From Saprospiraceae bacterium (lineage in GTDB: Bacteria > Bacteroidota > Bacteroidia > Chitinophagales > Saprospiraceae), in assembly GCA_020631235.1 (NCBI GenBank), contig JAHDHQ010000005.1:1-39081 (forward strand): 39,081 nt of DNA, in the 5' to 3' direction. Below, piece by piece: positions 16,197 to 23,657 of this stretch. The notes under the pieces are model-generated. The model saw nothing but the letters and a program-made list of their open reading frames with translations, was not told the origin of the DNA and did not search any database. Each line of letters begins with the position of its first letter. Within the stretch, counting starts at the first letter, position 1. The translations under genes and the position numbers were made by a program.

Positions 16197-16856
16197 TTAA
16201 CTTAGACTTAAACATAAGATGATTAATACACTCATCGGCACTGTAAAATTATCCCAGCCAGTGACCGATATAGATTCCATGCCAGTGCTAACAAAACTTA
16301 CTATTAAAGCCAATACGACTAAAGCTAAATGACTATTTATAGGAAACCAATAGAATCCACAAGCGCAAATGATAAGTGCGCAGACTAAAAAAGCAAGACT
16401 ACCTATGATCGTTTTTGTATTTCCGAAGACGGTATACTTTCCTATCCTAAAACGCTTACCCACTATGCTGGCCATTGGATCGCAAATGCTTAATATCATC
16501 AAGGGTAGAAAGTATAACAAATAGCTATTATATCGGTCAGAAAAATAGTAACAAGCCACAACCGTCAGTGGGAAAAATAAACTTCCATAAGTCTTACGTT
16601 TCACCGCCATGATAGATGGCAGTATTTTCCATTTCTTTATGATGATTAACAGCACAAAAAACAGACCGCATAAAGCGACTACTTCTGATAAATCAGCTAA
16701 GTAGAAAGGAAATGTCAATGCAATTAAACCAGTACAAACGTGCACAAATTTGCGCGTTAGTTCTACATGAACTTTAAACTTCACAAAAGCTATTTCTGAA
16801 ACGGCAAAGAGACAGAAATATAAGAGACTGTATATAAGAAGTATTTTGATATTCAT
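16197..16856 (-). CDS. Phytol/dolichol kinase-like (CTP_transf_1, COG0170) membrane protein
   Basis: 219-aa integral membrane protein with about six to seven hydrophobic helices. Diagnostic stretches are VELTRKFVHVCTG (31-43) and the cytidylyltransferase/CTP-kinase block from CDPMASIVGKRF (125-136) to NTKTIIGS (146-153). The family includes phytol kinases (VTE5), dolichol kinase (SEC59), yeast diacylglycerol kinase DGK1 and CDP-diacylglycerol synthases. The short size and RKxVH motif point to the CTP-dependent kinase branch, acting on a prenyl alcohol or a neutral lipid. It is directly adjacent to the BtaA-like gene (no gap), within the operon. Confidence 0.8.
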   Translation of the reverse strand: MNIKILLIYSLLYFCLFAVSEIAFVKFKVHVELTRKFVHVCTGLIALTFPFYLADLSEVVALCGLFFVLLIIIKKWKILPSIMAVKRKTYGSLFFPLTVVACYYFSDRYNSYLLYFLPLMILSICDPMASIVGKRFRIGKYTVFGNTKTIIGSLAFLVCALIICACGFYWFPINSHLALVVLALIVSFVSTGMESISVTGWDNFTVPMSVLIILCLSLS

Positions 16857-17948
16857 TTATCTCATTTGATCGATCCAAAAACTTTGATAGAAGAAGCCAT
16901 GATCTGCATCCTTTAAGGTTTCGCAACGATCATCTTTGCTTAGTTGATTAGGTAAAACATCAGACATTAATCGATGGACCATCAGATTCCAATAAGCAAA
17001 ACGAGCACCTTTATTAGCTGTAGTTAATAACTGCAGACTCACTTCCTTGAAGGTTTTAGGATCCATGTACTCAAAAATATTAGATAGATTAAATCGGTCA
17101 AAATGGCCGTACAAGGCTTTAGCATCTTGGGCATATCCTTCGACTATGTGTAAGGCATCGATGTTGTTTTTAATTTTTTGAAAATTCTCTGGCTGTAAGT
17201 AATGTGGTCTTAAATCACCAAAGCTGCCGGTAAGACAATACCTCAAAATTGGATTAGTTTGGGCAGCTTGGCTGGATAAATGAGCCCCAGCTCTATCCAT
17301 GATAGTTTGTCCGACATTGGTGTCCACTTCTTTAAGAAAGGCTGGATCTCTACCTAATAAACCCATCAATGATTTACTAAAAAAGATCTTGAACAAAAAC
17401 CGCCAACGCGCCGAATACCACAATTCCTCATAAAATGACTGCTGCGCTTTTGCTGATTTGGTTTCGAATAATGCCTCCACGCGCTTTTTACTATGTATCC
17501 ATGGTAAAACCTTTGTTGCAAAACTCCGTAGATAACGCTCAAATTTGCCATCATGCAACAATGGAGTTGTGGACTGGTTAAATCGATGATCCCAGTATTG
17601 CTTGCCATCAGATGACAAATAAGTAGCTATCGAAGCATAGATTTTTTTGGGAGAAGGATAAGCTACAAATCCAAACAAGGCTTCATATTCTTCGAGTGTG
17701 AGATATTTAACGGCCACTTTTTTTAACTCGCTTAAATACAATTGTGCTTTATTTACGTCGATGGCTACAACCAGTTCTGGACCTTCTGCTAATAAGAATA
17801 AGCTGTTGTCCCCAGCTGAAGCAATGGATAATACTCGATGACCTACTTCTACCTCTAAACCTTGCGTTAATAAATAGGCGTCCTCCCATACATTTGCATA
17901 GCGAATAAAATCATGACTGACTGTGTCCAAATGTTTTTTTTCACTCAT
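16857..17948 (-). CDS. BtaA-like (DUF3419) SAM-dependent 3-amino-3-carboxypropyl transferase
   Basis: 363 aa. Seen: FIRYANVWEDAYLLTQGL (14-31), SAM-binding motif VLSIASAGDNSLFLL (39-53) followed by acidic-end strand VVAIDVNKAQ, and near the C-terminus RFNLSNIFEYMDPKTF. These are hallmarks of DUF3419, whose characterised member BtaA transfers the 3-amino-3-carboxypropyl group of SAM to diacylglycerol to give diacylglycerylhomoserine, the precursor of betaine lipids. No BtaB (N-methyltransferase) is in the operon, so the product would keep a free amine or be modified otherwise, for instance by the GNAT protein. The acceptor lipid may not be diacylglycerol. Overlaps the dikinase gene by 4 bp. 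Confidence 0.8.
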   Translation of the reverse strand: MSEKKHLDTVSHDFIRYANVWEDAYLLTQGLEVEVGHRVLSIASAGDNSLFLLAEGPELVVAIDVNKAQLYLSELKKVAVKYLTLEEYEALFGFVAYPSPKKIYASIATYLSSDGKQYWDHRFNQSTTPLLHDGKFERYLRSFATKVLPWIHSKKRVEALFETKSAKAQQSFYEELWYSARWRFLFKIFFSKSLMGLLGRDPAFLKEVDTNVGQTIMDRAGAHLSSQAAQTNPILRYCLTGSFGDLRPHYLQPENFQKIKNNIDALHIVEGYAQDAKALYGHFDRFNLSNIFEYMDPKTFKEVSLQLLTTANKGARFAYWNLMVHRLMSDVLPNQLSKDDRCETLKDADHGFFYQSFWIDQMR

Positions 17949-20482
17949 GATACTAAGCTTATTTGTCCGGTGCCACCATCCATTCTAACAATGTCTCCTG
18001 TTTTTAATGTATGAGTAATATGGCTAATCGATACAATGCATGGTATCCCTAATTCTCGAGCAACAATCGCCGAGTGACTCAGCAAAGAACCCCGTTCCAC
18101 AAGTATGCCCGATGCCGTAGGGAATAATGAAACCCAGCCGGGATCTGTCGAACTAGTTACCATAATTCTTCCACCTAAATCATCAATCTCATCTGGGGAG
18201 TGGATGACTACAACTTCTTGCTCCACTATACCAGGGCAACAGGCAATACCGGACAAATCACCTGGTTCAATGGTAATTCCCTCATTGACTTTATTGGCTA
18301 ATACTTCTTCGATGTTTCCATAAGTAGTGATCCTTTCGGGTAGAGTCTCCGAAGCGTAAATAGTATACTCTTCTTTTCTTTGACTAGCCATGTACTGTAA
18401 GTTAGGATTACCATGATCGATGTAATGGAAAATTTCTTCTTTGGTTAGATAAAAGATATCTCTATCATCACTTAAGGCTCCATCGTGCACGAGTTGCTTG
18501 CCTAAAGCTGAGAAAATTTCTCTTACAATGCCAAATCCTCTTGTTCGTTCAAAGCGCAAGTTTTCTCTATTACTGACCAGATCCCGTGCTTGACGCATAA
18601 AGAATTTTACTTTTTTCTTTGTCCACCAGGAGCCTTTTAGTAGGCGGTCCAATGTCGCTTCAGCTTCAGAACGCAAATTATATTCATCACCTCTTTCTAA
18701 GGCTTTGAAAGCACTCGGATGTTGTATGTATGACTGTAAAATGCCGATAAACTTCGCTGGATCCTGGTTGTAAGATATGGTTTCTAATTTCAGTTCGGCT
18801 AAACACCGTTCGCCGAATTTATATAAATAGGCCTTTATTTTTTCAAAAATAATCGGGTGTATACCTGACTTGAGTTGATCCCAAACCATCGAAGCATTTT
18901 GAGCGAAAAAGACACGCAAATCTGAATCTTCGTATATGATCTTTGCAATGCTCAAGCTTTGTCTCATAGGTTCTATAGAAACGATATCTTGGCTACCTAT
19001 GAGCAATTGATTGCAAAGTTGGTCCGATTGGTCAGGGGCTATTTTTTCTATTTGTTTTTTAAAAACGCCAAAGAAAATCATGGCAAAGAAATCATTAACT
19101 AATGGAGCTTTCCATTCTTTAGTTAATAGATGTTCAAAATCAAAATATAGCTGTTTTAGTTCTTTTTTGGATTTAGTGTCAAAATCCATGGCCTTGTGTT
19201 TAGCAATGGTTTTTTCAAGTAATTGTAAGAATTGTATACGTTGTTTTTTAAGTCCGAAATATGACTTGATCATACGCCAAACGCTCACTAAAAGACGATA
19301 CCTTGCTTTTCCTTTGCTCGATATATATCGGTCTTCTAGCGTAAAACTTTCTTTGACACCCATCATTGTTTCCATAAAGGAAGCATTGATCGTATATCCG
19401 GGCAACATAGCTAGTGCTTGATACCAACTTTTTAAGTTGTAATACACTCTCCCCCGTAAATGACCCAACATTTGTTCGTAAACATGGATATTGTTTTTCA
19501 TGAGTACTGGATCGACTCCCATTAGGTCAGCAAATTGTATATACACCTTTTCGTACATTTCTAGGATAAAAGAGAAGGTGAGAGGCGAACTAACGCCAGG
19601 GTAAGATTCTATAATGTTACTATTATCCCAGACTATTTTTTTATGTAGGTCAATGTTGAGTTTCGTGATTGGTCTTGCTTGGAGAATAAATAATTCTTCC
19701 TTGCTGAATGCAAATTCAATGTCTTGTGGTGTCCCGTAGCATTTTTGTATCGCTTCGACTTGCTTTGATAAAGCTTTAATTTGAGCATCGGTCATGCATG
19801 CTACATCCTGATTTTCTTTGGGAACCTTAGCTTTAAAGATTCCACCGTTTATTGGATCTTCAGCAAATTGATGTTTTTTAGAGCTTATTTCTTTTTTTAT
19901 GCCTTGTGTTGTAACATAGAAATTATCGGCATCTAATTCGCCAGAAACAAGGCCTTCGCCTAAACCCCAAACAGCTGAAATTAATTGTTCTTCAGGATCC
20001 TTAGTCACAGGATTAGCGGAGAAAGCCACACCAGAAACATCAGCATCGATCATTGATTGGATGATGATGGCAAAGGAAGCTTCCTCTTGAAGATCATTCA
20101 TCCTACGATATTTCCTTACCTGCTCTGAATAAGCTGAAGCCCATACTTTCTTGATGGCCGTTTCTAGCTGATTTTGACGCACAAATAATTCAGTGCGAAA
20201 TTGGCCCGCAAAAGAATTTTCACTACCGTCTTCATCTGCACCCGAAGATCTAACGGCAAAGTATTTTGGGATCTTTTTAAATGATTTTAAAAACGATGGT
20301 ACTTCTGTAGGATGGAAGGCGATTTTTAAGATGTCTTGTTCTGTTAGCTTAGTTTTATGCTCTAATTTTGTGTTTAAATATTCAGCAGGAATGACTACAA
20401 AATCAGGCACATTAAAACCATGATGGCTAAGAATCTGTAGATTTTTAGCTTTGCCACCTAATATGTTATTGGGTGTATTCAT
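17945..20482 (-). CDS. PEP-synthase-related dikinase of rifampin-phosphotransferase/PigC architecture
   Basis: 845 aa. The N-terminal PPDK-type ATP-binding domain spans ~1-275 (GGKAKNLQILSHHG at 9-22, FAVRSSGADEDGSENSFAGQ, DIEFAF..LFILQARPIT). A ~450-residue helical middle domain follows, then a swivelling phosphohistidine domain at the very C-terminus with GSLLSHSAIVARELGIPC (His803). In PEP synthase the His domain precedes a C-terminal PEP-binding barrel; that barrel is absent, so PEP synthesis is unlikely. The order ATP-substrate-His matches rifampin phosphotransferase and PigC, which use ATP to phosphorylate or condense small molecules. Here it probably activates an intermediate of the operon's pathway. 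It starts directly after the UbiA gene. Confidence 0.85.
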   Translation of the reverse strand: MNTPNNILGGKAKNLQILSHHGFNVPDFVVIPAEYLNTKLEHKTKLTEQDILKIAFHPTEVPSFLKSFKKIPKYFAVRSSGADEDGSENSFAGQFRTELFVRQNQLETAIKKVWASAYSEQVRKYRRMNDLQEEASFAIIIQSMIDADVSGVAFSANPVTKDPEEQLISAVWGLGEGLVSGELDADNFYVTTQGIKKEISSKKHQFAEDPINGGIFKAKVPKENQDVACMTDAQIKALSKQVEAIQKCYGTPQDIEFAFSKEELFILQARPITKLNIDLHKKIVWDNSNIIESYPGVSSPLTFSFILEMYEKVYIQFADLMGVDPVLMKNNIHVYEQMLGHLRGRVYYNLKSWYQALAMLPGYTINASFMETMMGVKESFTLEDRYISSKGKARYRLLVSVWRMIKSYFGLKKQRIQFLQLLEKTIAKHKAMDFDTKSKKELKQLYFDFEHLLTKEWKAPLVNDFFAMIFFGVFKKQIEKIAPDQSDQLCNQLLIGSQDIVSIEPMRQSLSIAKIIYEDSDLRVFFAQNASMVWDQLKSGIHPIIFEKIKAYLYKFGERCLAELKLETISYNQDPAKFIGILQSYIQHPSAFKALERGDEYNLRSEAEATLDRLLKGSWWTKKKVKFFMRQARDLVSNRENLRFERTRGFGIVREIFSALGKQLVHDGALSDDRDIFYLTKEEIFHYIDHGNPNLQYMASQRKEEYTIYASETLPERITTYGNIEEVLANKVNEGITIEPGDLSGIACCPGIVEQEVVVIHSPDEIDDLGGRIMVTSSTDPGWVSLFPTASGILVERGSLLSHSAIVARELGIPCIVSISHITHTLKTGDIVRMDGGTGQISLVS

Positions 20483-21412
20483 CTATAAAAAGTATTGGAT
20501 TAAGCCTGGTAAACCTCCGATGGTTGCATACATAAGCAAGGTCCATATACCCGCCATAATTTCGATATGCTTAGCTTTTTTAGATTGCATATCATTGAGA
20601 AAACGCAAGGCTACGAAAGCTGATAGGCTAAACATCACTCCTAATAATATATAGGAAATGGAAGGAAGGGATGCAAAATAGATGGCATAAGCGGCTATTC
20701 CGAAAGTTGTACTTAATAAGGCAAGCCACAGATAGGTACTTTTAGTAGCCCCTAAAAGACTAGAATACGTTTGTACTCCTTCTGATTCATCCTCTGGTAT
20801 CCGTATTTTTCGGCCTACTTCCAGTACTAGACCATTGAAAAAAGAAACTAAGAAAAACAGGATTAGACCTAGATGCATGGATTCTCCTTCAAGCTTCCAA
20901 TCTAAGCCACTGATGTATAAATCTACAAAAGGAATAATGAGCATGTGAGAAGCTGCGTACAGGATTAAACGGTCTCGCATAAAGGCTTTAGCAAAAAACT
21001 CTTTGGTCATTAAAAATAACCATATGATTACACCTAGATAGAGACCTAGCATAGTGGTTTGATAATAAGCTATTAGAGCAAACTGAATAATAAACACGAA
21101 TATGCCTAAGACTTTAAGCTCGCTGAGTGTTACCAATCCTCGTGGTACCGGTAAATGGCTCCTGTATTTAGCATCATCCTCTTGATCTTTAAATTCGTCT
21201 AATATCCTAAGCAGCAGAAAAAGGCTAAAACTCGTAAAACAACCAATCAAGAAATGTTTCCAAGCAATAAAGCCTTCTGCACCTCTGCAAATCCTAGAAT
21301 ACGAAATGGCCGAAAAAGTAAAAATAAAAATCAATGGCCCATGTCCGAAAATCGGAAATCGCTCCTTTTGGTATATCCAAAAACGTTTAACTAATGACTG
21401 TTGATGTTCCAT
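20483..21412 (-). CDS. UbiA-family prenyltransferase
   Basis: 309-aa integral membrane enzyme with about eight to nine hydrophobic helices. First Asp-rich motif LDEFKDQEDD (71-80), second motif region GRKIRIPEDESEGVQTYSSL (200-219), at the positions where UbiA enzymes bind the Mg2+-diphosphate of the prenyl donor. It would transfer a prenyl chain to an aromatic, glycerol-phosphate-type or other acceptor. The motif 1 first position is not the usual N, a deviation from quinone-type UbiA. It is the second gene of the operon; its ATG shares one base with the stop of the HMG-CoA reductase gene. The acceptor cannot be told from sequence. Confidence 0.85.
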   Translation of the reverse strand: MEHQQSLVKRFWIYQKERFPIFGHGPLIFIFTFSAISYSRICRGAEGFIAWKHFLIGCFTSFSLFLLLRILDEFKDQEDDAKYRSHLPVPRGLVTLSELKVLGIFVFIIQFALIAYYQTTMLGLYLGVIIWLFLMTKEFFAKAFMRDRLILYAASHMLIIPFVDLYISGLDWKLEGESMHLGLILFFLVSFFNGLVLEVGRKIRIPEDESEGVQTYSSLLGATKSTYLWLALLSTTFGIAAYAIYFASLPSISYILLGVMFSLSAFVALRFLNDMQSKKAKHIEIMAGIWTLLMYATIGGLPGLIQYFL

Positions 21413-22638
21413 TATTTACGACCTAACTTTTCGTGAGCAGATACAAAATGATCACAAGAAATGGCTGCTGCAATGGACAATTCGCCAGCTAGAGCGATGG
21501 CGCAAGCTATTTCTGCAAATTTCTTGGCTTTGCCAGCTCCAGCACAATCCATAATTTGGAGACATTCTTTTTGAGTCGGTAGAGCCGTTCCACCTCCAAC
21601 TGTACCTACGATTAAGTTTGGTAATGTAAGTGAAGCATACAATCCACCTTTATGCGTCGATTCTAATCGAGAGACGCCTATACTTGCTTCAGAGATGCAA
21701 GCTACATCTTGCCCACAAGCGATGAAGAGAGCAGTTAGTCCATTAGCAATATGACCTTGAGCACCAATACTGCCTAATTGGACTTGAGAAACGGTAGATG
21801 TTTTCCAATAGTCCTCGATTTTGTAGGCATCAGCTTTTAGTACGTTTTGTACGATTTCTTTGCTGAGTTCTACTTCACACACCACTTTTTTACCACGTAC
21901 ATGCTGGAAAGATTTATAGTTGGCTTTTTTGTCTCCAGAAAAATTGCTTTCGATGTACCATTGGGTAGGTTTTACTGGAGCGTTGTTTAGTACGTACTGG
22001 CAAATATCATAACTGCAAAAAGTGACCATATTTTGACCGGCAGCATCACCGGTATAAAATTCCAATACTACATTCAAATTGCTGCCTTCTATGAAGCTCA
22101 TCATCTGCTTGAATTTAGCATGATTGCTGCGCTCTTGAGTGATAGCATGGAATATATGGGTTTGTTGTTTAAGCCATTTTTCAAAGGTTTGAAGTTCATG
22201 CAGATTATTAAATTTAAAAATGGGACTTCGTTGGACTCCTTCATCAATGCAAAAAGTGCTGATACCGCCAGCCATAGAAGCCGCTTTGCAACCTCGATTA
22301 TAACTGGCAACTAGCGCACCTTCTGTTGTAGCTAAGGGGATGTAAAATTCACCTTCAGCGAATTGTCCATTTACCTTTAATGGCCCAGCAATTCCGATGG
22401 GTATTTGTGCAAATCCTATGAAATTTTCTATGTTTCCTTTGACCACATTAGCTGTAATTTTTGCTTGTTGGCCGGAAAGATGAACTAGATTTTGTTGGGT
22501 TTTATTTTGTAAGAATTGTATGCGTCCTTCTTTGCCTGCATCGGTATATTGGTCTTGAGTTGGGAGTTGATTTTTGTCTGAAAGTTTATCCATTGGATTA
22601 TTCGATTGATGTATTGTTTGTGCTTGAGCCTGATGCAT
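21412..22638 (-). CDS. Hydroxymethylglutaryl-CoA reductase
   Basis: 408 aa, converts HMG-CoA to mevalonate, the committed step of the mevalonate route to isoprenoids. Seen: the family signature ENFIGFAQIPIGIAGPL (71-87), catalytic Glu in ATTEGALVASYNRGC (E106), DAAGQNMV (198-205), Lys in GDKKAN (237/238), Asp in GQDVACISEAS (D311), cofactor loop GTVGGGTALPTQ (345-356) and catalytic His near the end in FVSAHEKLGR (H402). All four catalytic positions are kept. It heads an eight-gene operon; the rest of the mevalonate pathway is not in the window. The first ~15 residues are not conserved-looking, so ATG at residue 16 (MDKLSDK) is a possible alternative start. Confidence 0.93.
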   Translation of the reverse strand: MHQAQAQTIHQSNNPMDKLSDKNQLPTQDQYTDAGKEGRIQFLQNKTQQNLVHLSGQQAKITANVVKGNIENFIGFAQIPIGIAGPLKVNGQFAEGEFYIPLATTEGALVASYNRGCKAASMAGGISTFCIDEGVQRSPIFKFNNLHELQTFEKWLKQQTHIFHAITQERSNHAKFKQMMSFIEGSNLNVVLEFYTGDAAGQNMVTFCSYDICQYVLNNAPVKPTQWYIESNFSGDKKANYKSFQHVRGKKVVCEVELSKEIVQNVLKADAYKIEDYWKTSTVSQVQLGSIGAQGHIANGLTALFIACGQDVACISEASIGVSRLESTHKGGLYASLTLPNLIVGTVGGGTALPTQKECLQIMDCAGAGKAKKFAEIACAIALAGELSIAAAISCDHFVSAHEKLGRK

Positions 22639-22669
22639 AAAAATATCTTTTTAGTTTGACAATCTATTA

Positions 22670-22703
22670 CAAAGCTAGGCGAGCTGATTACTAAATTTGT
22701 CAA
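22670..22703 (-). promoter_or_regulatory. Candidate promoter of the HMG-CoA reductase operon
   Basis: On the minus strand TAGCTTTG (22670-22677) fits the phylum's TAnnTTTG -7 box, and TTGACAA (22697-22703) lies about 19-22 bp upstream at the -33 position. The start codon is ~30 bp downstream. Confidence 0.45.
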
Positions 22704-22712
22704 TTAGTTGTG

Positions 22713-22738
22713 AATTGTAAACGAATAAGTTTACAATT
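22713..22738. promoter_or_regulatory. Perfect palindrome, candidate operator between operon and divergent hydrolase
   Basis: AATTGTAAAC (22713-22722) and GTTTACAATT (22729-22738) form perfect 10-bp arms around a 6-bp centre. It lies just upstream of the candidate -33 element of the operon and ~75 bp before the divergent hydrolase start, where a dimeric regulator could act on both. No regulator gene is adjacent. A T run does not follow, so a terminator is unlikely. Confidence 0.55.
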
Positions 22739-22813
22739 GGTAAAAAAAATGAAATTCTCATGTTAAAACACCTAGTTTTTTAATCAAACACATGACCTTT
22801 ACGTTATTAGCCT

Positions 22814-23626
22814 ATGCTTTATCATAAAACATATCTACATGCCACTTCCAAAGAATGGGTAACCTTTATCCATGGAGCAGGAGGTAGTTCGTCTATATGG
22901 TTTAAACAATTAAGAGCTTTTCAAGAATCCTTTAATGTTTTGTTGATCGATCTTAGAGGGCATGGAAACAGCAAAGCACCTACTTTAAAGAAGCTCACTA
23001 AGTATACTTTCCGTTCGGTGACTAAAGATGTAGAAGAGGTACTTGATTATTTAAAGATATCATCTTCGCATTTTGTGGGTATAAGTTTAGGAACCATCAT
23101 TATTAGAGAACTGGCTGAAATGAGACCGAAGTTGTTTTCGTCGATGATTATGGCAGGTGCTATTTTAAAGATTAATATTCGTTCGCAAATTTTGATGAAG
23201 ACGGGTTTTATTTTGAGGTCTGTGGTCCCCTATATTTTATTATATCAGATTTTAGCCTTTATCATCATGCCTCGAAAAAACCATAAAGAGTCTCGAAACC
23301 TATTTAAACGGGAGGCTAAAAAATTGTATCAAAAAGAATTTATTCGGTGGTTTGGATTGACAACCACTGTTAACCCTTTGCTTCGTTTTATGCGTTCTAA
23401 AGACCCACAAATACCTACTTTGTATGTGATGGGCGAACAAGATTACATGTTTTTGCCGCCGGTTAAGATGACAGTAGATCGGCATAAATCGGCATCTTTA
23501 GAAGTCATAGAAGACTGCGGTCATGTGGTCAATGTAGAGCAACCTGCAGCGTTTAATCAGTTGGTTATTCAATGGGTGCATCGAAATAGTCAAAAAGAGT
23601 GTTCAGTTATGCACTCAATATTCTAA
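22814..23626 (+). CDS. Alpha/beta hydrolase
   Basis: 270-aa serine hydrolase fold. Seen: oxyanion-hole motif FIHGAGGSS (18-26), DLRGHGNS (46-53), nucleophile elbow VGISLG with S91, acid D210 in GEQDYMF and catalytic His237 in CGHVVNVEQP. No signal peptide, so probably cytoplasmic. Substrate (an ester, lactone or thioester) unknown. It is divergent from the HMG-CoA reductase operon, with 175 bp between the starts and a palindrome in the middle, so it may belong to the same pathway, for example by releasing or trimming a product; this is inference. Confidence 0.88.
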   Translation: MLYHKTYLHATSKEWVTFIHGAGGSSSIWFKQLRAFQESFNVLLIDLRGHGNSKAPTLKKLTKYTFRSVTKDVEEVLDYLKISSSHFVGISLGTIIIRELAEMRPKLFSSMIMAGAILKINIRSQILMKTGFILRSVVPYILLYQILAFIIMPRKNHKESRNLFKREAKKLYQKEFIRWFGLTTTVNPLLRFMRSKDPQIPTLYVMGEQDYMFLPPVKMTVDRHKSASLEVIEDCGHVVNVEQPAAFNQLVIQWVHRNSQKECSVMHSIF

Positions 23627-23657
23627 GTCAATAACTATTAAGACATAACATACCTAT

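Noticed and set aside
17945-20482. Phosphoenolpyruvate synthase (PpsA)
   Set aside because: The phosphohistidine domain is C-terminal and the PEP-binding barrel is missing.
16197-21412. Archaeal-type ether-lipid pathway (GGGPS/DGGGPS/CarS)
   Set aside because: No geranylgeranylglyceryl phosphate synthase or glycerol-1-phosphate dehydrogenase is present; the UbiA motif alone is not enough.
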